Part shown: positions 11,201 through 26,200 of the stretch, piece after piece
Layout of the letters: each line of letters opens with the position of its first letter
Numbering within the stretch: position 1 is the stretch's first letter
Assembly (NCBI GenBank): GCA_030248225.1
Contig: JASANE010029311.1
Span: forward strand, 26,563 to 90,562
DNA length: 64,000 bases
Source: Trileptium ribeirensis
Taxonomy: Eukaryota; Nematoda; Enoplea; Enoplida; Thoracostomopsidae
Direction: 5' to 3'
Translations under genes and position numbers: made by a program
Notes under the pieces: model-generated
Database searches by the model: none
Told to the model about the DNA's origin: nothing
Seen by the model: only the letters and a program-made list of their open reading frames with translations

Positions 11201-14200
11201 TATTTCTATACCTCTCTTTTCAAAATTAAAATTTAGGTACCGCAAAAATGCGGAAGATGTGAATCAAAGCTTCAATAGTTGAGCTTTTTCGTTTCTTCAT
11301 ACCCACGTTTAACAAATATTGCCAGACAGCAGTGTGTTGGTAATTTTTTTCTTTTGCAAAAAGTGCTTGGATATTTTGGGCGGCGTTTATACAAAAGTGC
11401 GATAGTGAAATATAATGCCCTTTTCCCTGTCATACTTCTAAAAATATCTACAGTGATATGTTTTTCACTACGCCTTCGCTCTATGTAATAATTTATGTGT
11501 TTTTCCCCAAAATTTTAGTCTATTTGTTCATCATGTTTTGGGTGAATGTAAGAAACTCTGGCGAAACGCGTACATAAATTGAATTATTTACTCACTCTTC
11601 AGCACATCTATAGCGGACAAAATTATCGCGTAGTTGGTTATATTGCCCATCAGTAATTTTATATAATTTCAAATTTGTGTGATTTGACGTGTCTCTGTGA
11701 TTGAATTCACACATCACTTCTTTTTCAGAAAGTAATGCGGCCACTATTGTAAGATGGCTGCAGCGAGATGGTAAAATATATGGTAGAATCTGTTGTGTTG
11801 TTGAATCAATTCTAGACAACATCACTTCTACTTCTAGACAACATCACCACTTTACATAAAATTGACTAGAATTTGTTGTTTTTTATAGAATAAATTCTGC
11901 TGTCTTCAATGATTTAAGGTAATTGCACTTTTTAAAATGTCGGTTAAATTGTACTAGAATAAATCCTAAAAATCTCGATTTAATTTAACTTGACCTAATT
12001 TTGCATAGATTTTTTCATTAGATTCGATTATAGCAAAATGTGTGTTAACCAAATCCTATATACAGAATCTATTGTCGCAGTCCTGTTTACCATCTTGGTG
12101 CACTTATCCTAAAGTAGTTGCTGCATAACAGGTTCAGAGGAATGATTGTTTATATCAATATTACACAGACATTAAGATAAGCGTTTAAGTCATAAGTGTG
12201 GATAGGGGATTATCCTCCTTCTAACGGTTGGACCCACTCCCGCCGCGCGGCGAAAAATTTTAGCAAAGTTTGGGGTGAAATCGGTAAAATTGGCAGATTG
12301 TGAGGGTGGGAAGGGTCTACCCCCAGCCTCGCCAACGCTCTACTCCCCTAAGAATACGGACCTTCGAAATGTATGGTTTAAGGATTTATGATTTGTTGAA
12401 TTTTCAGGCGTTTTCTATGTTTGGCGAAGTCGAACGTGCGATCCACGTCGTTGATGAACGTGGCCGTCCGTCGGGCGAAGGAATTGTGGAGTTTAGTCGA
12501 AAACCCGGCGCTGCTGAGGCAACACGCCGCATCAACGATGGCGTGTTTTTACTCACTGCGTAAGTTCCCCTATTACAACATTTCATGGTGTTTCAGCTCG
12601 GAAAAAAGTTTGAATCGCTGAAGAACTTTGTACATTTTTATAGCCGATCAATTTTTACATACTTGTTACCTGAATGTCTTTTCTGAGGATTAATATTCCA
12701 TGTGGTTCGTTTTATAATAGCTTAATAAAACAATGTTCTCTTAGTGTTTTACATTCAATGAATAGTCATCATCGCATCGGCCGCCACTTGGTTATGCGAA
12801 TATCTTAATAATAAGGAAAAGATTTCAGAGGAGTCGACAGTAAAGCACTGCTGTATAATCATAATTGTTTTTACTGATAGGTAATGCAATTTTAATTGTT
12901 ATTCTCTGCTGCTCCGTGGCTTCTGGTCAATCTCTACATCTATAATTCCAGCTTTTTTTATAAAATTATTCATATTTGTAATGCAGGCAACATAATATAC
13001 TGTAAGTTTTGAAACTGTACCACATGCTCTAGTAGATAAACTACTGTGGAGATGCTTTCAATATGTTGCATGTTTATAATTGAAGCTGTGTTTGAATGCC
13101 TGAATTGCGATTGAAATTGTTTCGGTCTGAGCAGGTTTATTTTCATTATTATACTATTCCTGTGCTGGCACTACGGATTCAACGATTGCCGAGTTATGAG
13201 TATGTTTCGGCAACTTCTATGTTTTATTAATATTTGAATCTTATACTAAATGTCCTCGGGATAGTTCTTACATGCAGATTGGGAAAATTTGTCGCGCTAC
13301 TGGCACATGCAGCTCAGGGCGTGATGCGCTGTAATAACGTATTGAAGAGTACATGAGGTCGTTTTAAACCGATAGCTGAAATTTTGAATGAAAAAATGCC
13401 AGTGGTTATAATCGTCATAAATAATTTCAATTTGGCAGTTTTGGATGTGTGCTGCAAATTTATTGTTCTGCACGTATTTGAGTTTTGGGATCTGAATTTC
13501 TTCGCTTACAAATTAGGTGTCGTGCTGATTTTGTGTGTATAGAGCACAAAAAGGCATTCATGTACAAACATTGTCTTGTTTGTAGTCATAAAACTGATGC
13601 CGCTTGCTGTTTAGTTATCTTCCCCTGCTTTACAACAACTGACGCTTTAAACATATACATTTATTTTACATTGAGTAGCTAAGGGAATAAAGATTTTATG
13701 TTTGGCTTCTTTTGCGATTGGGTTCTCCGATTTAAGCTACAGGTAATTTCGATATAACTGGCGTTCCGTTTCTGAAATTAGGTTCTTGTACTTTGCGCTG
13801 CGAGTCGTTTTTACTCTATTGTGGTTTCTGGAAGAGAAGTTACGAACCATTCGTTCGAAGTTCTTTACAAAAATACACCATATGTAGTACTGTAGCTCTA
13901 ATGAAGCCTTATAAATAAGTTTTTTGGTCCTAGTTACCCTGTAAGAAGGGATGGATATCAGGGAAAGGCGTCGAATGGGGCATAATATGACCGCATTCTT
14001 GAGATATTGGAAGACTGGTGATTTCCTATATTGGTCCACTGTATTTCGATTTTTTTCTGTTATCTTCCTGCCACTAACTTGTCATCGTTATTATCTGATA
14101 GAGTTGGATTTGGTATATATCAGTGTTGAGCCACTGTTGATTCAACACTTTTTTGTTTTGCGATACTCTAAGGCTTCCTAGGTGTGGTCGAAGAACCGGT

Positions 14201-17200
14201 CAAATCTGACCCATTTTTAGTTAAACACTCGGGATTCTGAATTTTTAGAGGTGCACAATTTTTACTTAATCTACAATTTTGTCTTCTAAACAAAATATTT
14301 TGAATGTAGGGGTCAAATTAAAAAGATTTTTTCTATAGTTAAAAATGGCGAGCTACTCTCCTGTTGCATATGCTCTTTCACGTTTTTTGGCACTAGGGCC
14401 GATTTTGCTGATTTTACATTATTGTCAGCCGCTTGTCACGAATGAAGCTGATGATAATGATTGTCTAACACAATAAAGACTGCGAGTTACGCCATGACGT
14501 TACATCAGCGCGTGGGCGTGTTTACGTCAAGTCAGAACTCTCTGAAAATTCTGATGTAATCAGTAGTGTATATAAACAATGCTGATTCTGCCATAAGGCT
14601 TGTCTCGTTTTATTTGTTGCGTCGTAGATTGGTCATTAAACCGTTTGTTTCTTTTACCTACCCTACGGTCACAACAGATTTTTGGCGATCAGGATGAGAT
14701 TGCCAGTATAGGACCGGTATTCGAAGCCAATATCGACTTTTCTTCAACGACGGGATTAATACGTTCAACGACTGGTCTCGGTGTTCAAGCCGTGGTCAAG
14801 CGATCACTGTCGCTCAAGGCCTCAGCTCAGCAATATTCAACGCCGTGTGTAGTCACAACACCAGTCAACGTTAACTCGTTCGGTGCCAATCGAAGTGTAG
14901 CGATCAATGGGTTGTGGTCAATCGATCAAACGGGCATCTCACTCAATCAGGCGGGTCCGTGTTCAACGAACAAGCGGTTCAGTATCTATCAACAGAGCCA
15001 CTTGTATCAATCCGGGGCAAACTTCGGATTCAACTTCGCTCAAAATCGGCGTCGCCTCCTCTTGCCTCGCAACCTCACACCAGATCAGTTACGTACTGTT
15101 GTGGGTAAATTACGGTCGGCAGCATGTCAACCGTTCTTTGCTGCTCAATCCTAATGCAACCGATTGGGATCATTGTATATTCAACTCCCGTGTTTGTGCT
15201 TCTGATCAATGCGACCTATGTCGGGTGTCGATCCGTGGTGACGATCTATGCGTCAACCCCGCTTAACTTCGACGAAGCCACCCGTCATGCCGAAAACCGC
15301 CGAGCTTATACAGCTGCTCCAGTCGCAACATCAAGAACAGATGAAGGCTCTATAGAAACAAAACGAGGTTCTACTAGCGGCGCTCGTCAAAACGGACAGT
15401 CCAGTGAAAGTCAGCGGCTCCATTACACCGTTCACTGCATTCGACCCCACCGCGCGAACTTTGGTTCGACTGCTGGGCGCGATTTGTGACGTTTCTTGAC
15501 GCTAATTTGGTCCCGGAGGAGAAACAAGTCCAGGTCTTCCTCACTAATTATACCCAGGGCACCTACAAGCTTTTCCCCAATTTAGCATCACAAGAGCCGC
15601 CCCCGAAAGATGTCAGTGAGCTCAACATCAAGGATCTCGAGGGCTACTTCAAGACCCAGTTCGATCCAAAGCTTTTCACCGTGCGGGAGCGTTTCAAGTT
15701 TTGGTCCGCTATGTCGCGCAAGCCAGGCGAAACCGTCCAGGAGCTTGCGGCCAGAATTCCGTGTGATGCCGTCACGTGTGATTTGCCCGCCATCACGGAT
15801 CCGCTTGATGAAGCCCTACGGACGCGATTCATCTGCTCGGTCAACAACGAGGCGGTCCTCAAGGCGTATTTTAAGCTCAAAGATGACGAGCTGACGTTCT
15901 GCCGAGCGATCGCGGTGGCCATCTAAACTGAGGTCGCCAAAGAAACCGTGTACGGAGGGCCCTCGAAGCCGGTCAATGCGGTCGTTTCCACTCAGAAGTC
16001 CAAGCGGAGTTCAAGGGCGAAGCCGAAGCCGTTTCATACCGCTGCAACCGCATCAACGAGGCCGTTCCAGTTCCAGAAGGGTAATGCGGGCACTGTGGGA
16101 AATCCGGCCGACCATACCGGGAAGGACTGTCGACACAAAGAGACCGAATGCAATCACTGCCATAAAAAGGGCCATCTGCAAGCTGTGTGTATCTCCAAGC
16201 AGCGAACCATACGGCCGAGCAATGCGTTCCACAGGTGTGGGCCTGACCTGTTCAAGGTCGCCGCCGTGCCCAAGTTCTAGCAGCGTGCCCAGCTTAACGG
16301 CAAACATGTCGTATTCGAAGTCGATACGGGATCATATGACAACATCTGATATGAAGATGACAGGGTGTCACACAACCAACCCCCACTGAGCCCAGTCGAT
16401 AGCCGCTACGAAAGTGCAACGGGTGGCCAGATCCGGGTTACAGGTTGTTTTGCAGCCAATACGAGTGTTACCGACGGTTCCGATCGTTCCATAGAATTTG
16501 TGGCCCAAATCGCTAATTTCAGTCTACTGGGCCGCAAGGCTATCATCGACTTGGGCATCAACATCAACGCCCTTGTTCGTTCTGGCTGCGCGGCTTTTTC
16601 CATCAACGTCGTTCAGGATGGCTTTTATCTGGATACAAACCGGCGGCAGGCGTGCAAACAGCTCTGTAGCGAGTTTCCGACCTTTTCAAACCGGAAGTTG
16701 GGTGTCTGAAGGATTTCGAACTCGAGGTCAAGTTCAAAGCCGGTATTGTGCAAACCGCGTCCATGCGCTCCAAACCGATTTGGCGCAAGCCTACGAGAGC
16801 GGGATCGAGCGAGGCCTCTGGAAGGCGACGCAGTTAAACAGCTACGGGCCCCAGTCGTACCCATTCGTCAGCAGCTGTTCCCGGGCCGAACAAAAGCCAA
16901 GATCAAAGTCTGCGGCGACAACTCTCCCACGATCAATCCTCAGTTGGAACCGCATCGACAACACATACCACTCCCTGATGGTCTGATGCGGAAGCTTGGC
17001 GGCGGCTATGGGTTCACAAAAATCGACCTGGCGGATGCGTACAATCAAATTCGGCTGGCTGTTGAAAATCAGAAGAACCTAGCTCTTAGCACCCACCTCG
17101 GCGTGCTATTGCAACTGCGAACCCCTTATGTGCGACCTTGAGGGCGTCGCCGTTTACCTCGACGACATGCTGGTCAGCGGAAAAGATGCTGCTGGGCATC

Positions 17201-20200
17201 TGCGCAACTTGTGAGCCATGCTCCAACGCCTCAATGACAGAGGCTTCCTATGCCGGTGGGAGAAGTGTTCCTTCGCCGAAAGTCGAGTACTTGGAGCACT
17301 GCCTGTCCAACGAAGGGGTTGTGAAAGGTTCCAAAGTGGAGGCTGTGTGCCATATGCCGCATCCAAACGATGTAGGAACACTTCGCTCGTTCCTGGGTTC
17401 TATTCAATTCTATGGCATCTTTCAGCCAACCTTATCCACTGTTATGGCCCCACTTCATCGTCTAATAAAGAAGGACGTACGATGGCAATGGGGTGCCGAA
17501 AAGCAAGCGGCTTTCCAGAAGTTGAAGGACATGCTGTGCACGGTCTTGGAGCACTACGACTCCGATTGGAATCTCGTGTGATGCATCGGAGCTCGGCGTG
17601 GGCACCGTCTAGTTCCACCGCTATCCCGACGGTAGCGAGCGACCGAGACGCAGCGCTATGCCGAAACGGTCGCCGATTACCTGAAAGGTAGCCGACTCAC
17701 TCTCGGTGGCTCACGGTTGCCTACTGTATGGGTCTCGAGTTGTCGTTCCGATGGTGCTTCGACGATTCGTGCTCAACCTCTTACACATTGGTCATTTCGG
17801 GATCAAGCGCATGAAACAACTTGCCAGGACATCAGTCTATTGGCCAAGGATCGACGATGATATAACCAATATTTGTGGATCGTGCGACGGGTGCGGTGCT
17901 CATTAGAACTCTCCTTCGCGTACTCCGGTGCACCCGTGGATGATGCCGGAGAAGCCGTGGAGTCGACTGCACGTCGACCATGCTATCAACTTCATGGGTC
18001 CTGACTGGCTGATGATTGTCGATGGGTACACGAAATACCGTGCATACACCCGACGTCTTCCGTGTCGGCCAAGACAACTACGATCCTACTAGATGAAGAT
18101 TTTGCTCATTTCGGCTACCCGCACACCATTGTAACGGACAATGCGCCGACATTCCGTTCCGAGGAGTTCCAGCCTTGGTGTCGCGAACGAGGCATTACAC
18201 ATCTCACCAGCACTCCCTACTACCCTGCAACGAACGGAGCCGCCGCGCGGCAATCCGGAAGTCACGCTTATCGGTGGCGGAAGCCCTGCACAATTTCCTC
18301 ATCCAGTACCGCCGCACATCGCTGGAGATGGGATATTCGCCCAGCGAGTTGCTCAACGGTCGACAAATCCGTAGCAAAATTGATATCTTGTTACCATCTC
18401 CGTCTCACATCGCTCAAAGCCGTCAATCAAAGGAAGCTGCCAAGTCGCAGTTCCCGTGGGTGGCACGAATCTCGCAAAACTACGCGGTGGGCTTTCCCTG
18501 TTTTGCTCTCTACTGCGGACCCTGGCGCGATCGTCAACCACGATGGGTTCTCGCAGTTGTTATCAAGAAATTAGTATTTCGTTCAGTCAACGTCAGGGTC
18601 CTGCCACGCGGTCCCATGTGGCGCCGCCACATTCACCAGCTGCAGCCACGCTGGGCAACTAAACAAGACAAGGAACCCGCTGACGAGCATGGTCAATCCG
18701 ATGGAAACACTACCAAGGTTGCCGATGATGCACAACAATCATACGATGAGTATGGTCGCGAGATTCCACGGCGCCCCACTTGCTCCCGGAAGCCACCTGA
18801 TCGATGGGGTTATCCAGCGCTTTGACGCTCAAAGCTGGTCAGGAGGTGTCAACCGCTTGTCACGAATGAAGCTAATGATAATTGTGTGACGCAATAAAGA
18901 CTGCGAGTTACGCCATGACATTACATCAGCACGTGGGCGTGTTTACGTCAATTCAGAACTCTCTGGAAATTTTGATGTAATCAGTAGTGTATATAAACAA
19001 TGCTGATTCTGCCATAAGGCTCGTCTCGTTTTTATTTGTTGCGTCGTAGATTTGTCATTAAACCTTTTGTTTCTTTTATCTACCCTACTGTCACAATAAT
19101 TTTCCTATTTTGAACGAATATATCTCGCGAATGCTGAAAAATCCAAAAATCCGGCACGGCAAAGTTTTTTGTATTTGTCCGAAGACCACGTCAAAAATTT
19201 TATTGATAAATTTTGAAAATTGAGGGTCCAGATACATTGTAAAATAGTATGGTTGCGCCATTTGGGCAATTGCCTAAAAATCCCACTGGATTAGCATGAT
19301 GTTTGGGATTGATTATTTTGGTTGGATTTAGATATTTAGACCAGTTCTTTTGGTCCAAACTTGCTAATTGGCGGCTTTGAGTTCCACTCTATCCAAATCC
19401 CGTATCTGTGGTGTCCGGTTAGACTCCGATAGTGGCACCCTTCTCGGGACCTATAAGATAGCTGAAATACATTAAATTGGCACTTTTTGTTCAAATTTAC
19501 ATTGTTAGACTTTGTTTTTTGGTCCACTCTCCCTAGTTAACAGCATTTGAACTATATTTTATCCGAAATTATGACATACATTAGCTGCTATTTGTTGGCA
19601 CGCTCACATCCCCTTAGGGCCGCATGATACCTGGAATACTAGACTTGCAACTTTCAAGATTAATACCCGGACCCATAATTTTTCGTCAGATATACGCGGA
19701 ATACCCAGACCCGGATGCAAATATTAAAAACCACAAATTGCTACTTTATGGTCAAATTTATGTATTTAGATCTGGTTTTGATCAAACTTGGTCAAATTAA
19801 ACACTCGAGTGACTACGCATTATACACCTTCTTGTACCCCTACAAAGGGAGAGTTTAATAAATTCTGTTTCACTTATCTCACTCTTATTGAATACCTTAA
19901 ATTGGGTACTCTAGTGACTCTGTGAGTACTATTTTGAGAATTTGCGCTTCTTCTTGGTATGTTAACGCTGTCATTTAGCTTCCAACATTGTACCCTGGCT
20001 ACAGTCTTCTATTAGGATTATTATTTTTGGCATTTCAAAATACATGGGAAGACGTTCGAAATCCTGGTGGAAAACTCTTTCTCGCTCTGCCGTAATTTGA
20101 GTTCATGTCGCTTTGAATACAATAATGGTTGGATTAGTTCCTCGGATTATTTGCAAAACAATGACATAGGCTAGATTGAAAAAATGCAACTGCTTGAATG

Positions 20201-23200
20201 ATGTCGTAGTGTTTGGGGTATTATATTAACGTTTTTGAAATTTACGAGATTATATTTAGGTAGACCTATCGCGAAATATATCCTTCGGCGAGAACGGGCG
20301 TTCGGAACGCTAAAGCACGTGCATGTAGTGAATTTTGTTGTGCCTGCCCAAAACATAGAAAATAAAACTAGTATCTCGCATGCCGGGGTGAAACGGAGCG
20401 AACGTGATTTCATTTATACGTTAGCATTATGTGTAATCACCTGTAACATGCTGATTATATCCTAAAACTGCTGGAACCCTGAAGACAGTGGAGGCGTAAT
20501 CCACAGTCCCATTTAAAACCTCAGAAAAGGCATTAAATGTTCGTGCTGGTCTCTGTATAACAAAAGCATTGTATTCTGCATAGAAAACCCTATATGTAGC
20601 CCATCATTGCCCCCATGTACGCAATATATAACCAAACTACTCAAAACGGACTATATTCTGGAAATCGAGCTCATACCCTAAACCCATTGAAAATTTATTA
20701 AAAAGTATTTAATATTATGTGCTCGACTCTAGATAACCAAAGCATTGTATCAGCGTTATGAAATATATATATATATAGACCACTCTGCATATTCTTTTCG
20801 AAATACATAACTGAACAAATGAAAACACGTCACATTTTGGAAATAGAGTTCGTCAGCCGTAAAATTCGTGAAACCCCACGAAAATTGTGTAATATTGTTA
20901 AGATGAATTCTAAATAACAAAACCTACCGTGCAACATGCTTGATAACCCAATAGATACTAGTTGTGAAGTAAAAATATAACATGCCGAAATTTGAAAAAT
21001 CGACTTTTCTAGCACAGCGTCGACAAACCGTATTCGTGTTAGCAGCGTCACTGGGCGTGGTCCCACAAAAAGTGATGCTCAGCAAAGTTGTAGATATCGA
21101 TGAGATGCTTTCGATGCGAAGCCTCTACCGCGAGATATTGGCTGCGAAACACAGATACCGTGTGATTAGATGTAGCAAATAACCCATAAAAATCTGGTTT
21201 TGTCATTTTGGCCGGGAAGATTATGGTTCGGAGCTGTTTCCGCTCAGCTAAAGAACACATCGTCATGACTTTAGCTATCGAACAAAAAAATTGAATCTAT
21301 CCACCCGACGATGAGTTTGAATGACAGCCACGGAAGAAAAAATTTTTCGCGATTTTTCCCCTAGCGTCCTCAGCGGAAACTACGCTGGCTTGGGTCGCTT
21401 ACTTTCAATAATAATAAAGAAAAATGTATTGAATAAAAAACTCAAATCCATCCAAGGGTTCAAAAGTTCAGACACATCAAACAACAAAAGTTAATACTGT
21501 TGCGCCAGATCAGGAGCAGCAAACAATTTCCTTAAGAATGTAGATATACGGGGAGATGGAAAATAAAAAGTTGACCCGACAACAGTAAGTTCACGTTCAA
21601 CCTATGATCATCAGTGATATATTATATTTAAAGATAGTGAAGTTTTGGATTATCATTTCGTCGTTTCAGATCGCCGAAGCCTCTATTTGTTGAACCACTC
21701 GAGCAGAAAGATGATCAGGACGGTCTTCAAGAACGATTAGTTGCACGAAATACTCAGTTCAATATGTAAGCCTGTTATGGCGTACGTAATTCGTAGCTGG
21801 ATCTTGTTATAGTATTACCAAGTGTCCATATTAAAAATTCTGTAGAAGAGTATAAAATTAGATCAAACATCATATACTTTGCCTTACCGATGATGCAATC
21901 ATATTTCGGCTTACATCTCACCCCGAAAAATTCCAGGGGTGGGGTGCAACTCCAAGGTTCCTTGGCGGTAGCAGGTCGCCAATAGCTTAAAGCTGAAATG
22001 GGATTCACTGGGCCTGCTAGCTATTGGCGACCTTTTTGTTGCTACCACCTATCTCGCCTCAGGGAAACTTGGCAGTACCTGATACCCCACCGGCGAACGT
22101 TGGGAAAGGGGTCAAGCCGAAAAACGAGCACATCAACAGATAAAGGAAAGTATATGAGTATAACCGAATGTCATACTCTTCTACTAATTATTTGGCAATA
22201 TACTCTTGGTATTAGTAATACCTTCGCAATTAACTAGATCCACTTCCGAAATTTATAACTAGTAAACGTAACAAATTACAAAAAGTGAGTGGAGCAATAC
22301 GGAAAGTATTTGGTATCTTATTTGTGCATACATGTATTCAACTAAATATTTAATCAATATCACGTTTTAGACAATTTATGTCAAATCCGCCATACAGAAA
22401 GCTAGCTAGCTAAAAATTAACTAATTAGTAATATCAACTAATTAGCTAATTAATTAACTAATTAGCACCCATGATAAAATAATAGAGCTGTAAAAGCCAC
22501 ATATTCATGATCAGCGACATCGAAAACACCCGAGTGCAAAAAAATAGCAATTTTGAGGTGATTTAAAAATTTGCATAAAATTAACTATTTAATTAACTAA
22601 ATAATCAACTAGCATATGCGTTTAAGTTTTAGAGCTTCATGAAAGTTATATTCGTGATCAGCGACATATGAAAACCCCGTGTGTTATTTATTTTTCATTT
22701 CTGAGCACTTTGAAAATTTTCAAAAAATTAGCTATTTTTAACTTCCTCGAATAGCAATAAACTCCAGATCCATAATTAGCACGGCGAGATGTAGTATATG
22801 CACCAAAATTATAGCTTTAAACCAGGGAGTAACCGGAATTCCGGTTCCGGTTCCGGCGAAAATCGTGTTCCGGTTCCGGCAAAGAGCAAAAACCATACCG
22901 GAACCGGAATTCCGGTTTAAAAATTTTGTTTGAAATTTTCCACGTTTTTTGCTTCATCCTGTAATCCAAACATATGTAATATATTATACAATAATCAAGC
23001 TCCAATACAACCAAGCAAAAGAAAAGATTAACTAACCAATATGCCGTGTGAAACGTAAGTAGGGCACATAGTTTGAGCAGGAATTTTTCATAATAACTTG
23101 CAGGATTTTGTTACATCAAAGCCAGGTCGATGCTTGTAGCAGCTATTTTACACATCCAGAAGTCTGTGGGATACGTTTGAATTAAACCGGTCCAACTCGG

Positions 23201-26200
23201 TAACAGAGTATGGCTTACGCAGAAGTACTTAGGGTATGCATGGCTAACATAAATTGCATCAAGCACCCGCCAGTGTGCTTGTAAACTTGGTAAATCAGTC
23301 TAAATTGAAGTAAACTAACGTTATCTGCAACGCAGCTAGAAACTGCTTTCTTGGCAATGAACTGTATTTATTGAAACTGTGCGAACAGCATCACAGTGTG
23401 TCTCATTTACAGCGTTCTGATTAGAAAGTTATGATCATTATGATCTAACTGACGGACACTGTTTGTCCAACGCTAGCCTAAACAGTGTCTCTGACCATTG
23501 ATCAGAAAATTACCTTCTATCTATTATTTTCTCTTAGAATCATATAAACCAATAATTTTAAGTTTCCTACAGAAGAACATGCAACAAACGTATGTGTAGT
23601 AAAGGGAGGCGACTGGAGACAGAGTGAAAGTGTGTATTCTACGCTCCAAGCTTTGTAAGCACATTCGATTTGACGCAGTATACGCAATGGTGTATAGTGG
23701 AAATCATTTTTTGCTCTGAATGTCCAAAAACCGACATATTTGATCGATAAATAAACATTATTAGCTTCCTCAGTCTCTTTAAAGTTTCAGAAAGGCAATA
23801 ATACCATCGCAATACATTAAGTTTAATGTAAAAGTAATTTTTAATGCATTTTAAATCCACTATACCTTCATTTCTTCCATCATCTGTTTTACTATATATA
23901 AATTTCGAAGACCAGGTTCCGGTTCCGGATCCGGTTTAAATGGACGGTTCCGGTTGCTGGTTCCGGTTCCGGTAAATTTCGGTTCCGGTTATTCCCTGCT
24001 TTAAACTAATTATTCATTGAAAAATAAACAATTTTTGTTTAAAATGCTAAAAATAGGATAACTCGCTTTATTAATTAGTTAATTACTAATTAGCTAAACC
24101 AAATTTTCACAAAAAACGATGTCTTGCACCTGTCGGATCTTAGCCCTGTCAAACAAAAAAATTTAATCGTTCCAGTAGTTGTCGAGGCGTTCGACGGATG
24201 GACAGACAGGGCCGACGTTTCCCCCTCTGACGAAAACAAAAATGCTTCGCTCCGCTAAAAAAAATAAGTGTTGCCAAGTGTAGCAAAATACTTTATAGCC
24301 CCTAGCACAGAGTGTGGAAGTTGCAGCCCTTCCTGTTCCATTTGATATTACATTTGTATGCGTCACTCACGAAGGCTACTTGCTTGCTGAGTTTAACAAC
24401 GAATGTCCGGTGAGATTAGCAACGGGTATGAGACAGCGCGACATTTGTGAGACGCCACTGAAAGATTGTAATGAGCTCTTAATTTTGTGCCTTCCCAGCC
24501 CCAGCACTGGTTTCATCGAAAGTTCCGATCTGGAGGAACCCGTCTGGAACGTATCTACGTCTCGTAAGAAACTTGTATATCAATACATGATATATTCTAG
24601 TAAATGACCGCTGCTCGCTCGATTTTCGTTCATTACACGAATCACATGTTCGTCTCGCATTGCTTTCTCGCACAGAAAGGGGCAGTCATTTCTGGTGCGT
24701 ACTGTAGGACTCGAAATATATATTCGGGTGATAATATAATTTATGGGTGTTTGCGATAGCTATTTTTCGTTGAATCTACTATGTATACTATTTTCAGCGT
24801 AGTCAATAGAATATTATTTATACAAGGCGGCAAGACGACGCTTTTGTTTTCAGTGTAAACTTACTACAAAACTTTTTCCAGACGGATTCAGTTTCAAACA
24901 TATACTTTAAATAGAGCTGACAGGTGTTCTAAATTTTTTCTTTGCAAATTAAAATTTATTCAGCATAGCGCTATCCATATTGTCGATTTATATAACATCC
25001 GCTTTGTCGGCCTAAGCTATTCTGATTCGTTAAACTGTATACGTCAAAATTTGCTCAAAAATGGTCTATTCTAATACGTCTGGATTTTAACCCGAGGATA
25101 ATGGCACTAACCGTCTAGAAGATGGTGTTTTGTTGTTTGATATAAAGACCAATGGTCGCTTGAAAACTACTCGTACTGCTATATTATCCAGGTGGCCCCT
25201 GTGTAATCGCTGATTGATATATAATGTCGAAATATTTAACGAATTACTTATTCAATTTTTGGACCTAAACGGTTAGGATATGTGTTGAAGCGTGTTGGCT
25301 TTTAATCTGATCTTAAAAATGGAAATGTAGTATGTTGACTCTGTGTAAATTAGTAATATTGTGTTGCAGCGAGCGATCAGCGGATCCCAGGTTTGCTGAG
25401 CCGGGCTCGTTTGAATTTGAATTTGGCAGTCGGTGGAAAGAAATATATATGAACGAAAAAATGCGACGCCACGCTCTTGAACAGGAACTAGAAGAACAAC
25501 GTGCTCGGCTTATCGGTGAAATGGATCTCGCCTATCAAGAATATCAGGCTAATATTATGCGCGAAGGTATTAACAACACGCTACTTACCCTTGTGATTTC
25601 TGGGTCCTATAGGACACTTGGTGGGCCAAGCTTATTTTGATGCTGTCAGTGTTAGTCTGTCAATATTTCCTTTTACAGCTTCAATGTTACACGTTTGTGT
25701 ACTGATAATTCGTGCTAAACACACACATATACATGCGATTGTGAGAATTATAATATGCATACTCAAAAGTCGGTTCACGGTTGTTTGGTCCGAGAATGCA
25801 TGGTGTCACAGGACGAGAAACTGCAAAATGATTTATTTTTAGTTTTCTCTTCCTTATGGAAAATGTGATTTCGGTAGAAAATTTTATTGCTAAAACTTTC
25901 TATGGTTAAATGCTAACAATGGTGAAAACAAAGACTGACCTCTCCCGAGATATATATGCCCATGACCGTATAACAAAAATAATGTTCACAGTAATATTTT
26001 TCGAAATTCTACTAAAATTTTATTACCTCTCGTTTCTAGTTGTTGTAATAAGACTATAGCTAAGTAGGTTACATATGGGAATACGGCGCTTGGTCTATAA
26101 TTATCGTTGAAGATGTAGAAAATTGGAATATTGCAAATAACCATTATTGATTTTGTAAACTGTATAATGTCGTCTTTAGTCAGAAGGATCAATTTCTTCA

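Larger units (their letters stand above)
14423..19095 (+). mobile_element. Decayed Ty3/gypsy LTR retrotransposon (CsRn1-like)
   Basis: Two LTRs of about 250 bp flank 4.2 kb that encodes, in order on the + strand but broken by frameshifts and stops, capsid, zinc knuckle, protease, reverse transcriptase, RNase H trace and integrase. The RT-before-integrase order is that of Ty3/gypsy (Metaviridae). A purine tract GGTCAGGAGG precedes the 3' LTR and TGGCGATCAGG (14683-14693) is the likely primer-binding site. Flanks ATTAT and ATAAT are a near match for a 5-bp target duplication. It lies in intron 3. Resemblance to CsRn1-type elements is recalled from Gag and integrase features, not tested. Confidence 0.92.

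Noticed and set aside
24314..24607. 97-residue open frame in intron 4, considered as the missing NOPS exon
   Set aside because: Its sequence does not match NOPS; the true exon was found at 21670-21765 with matching phases.
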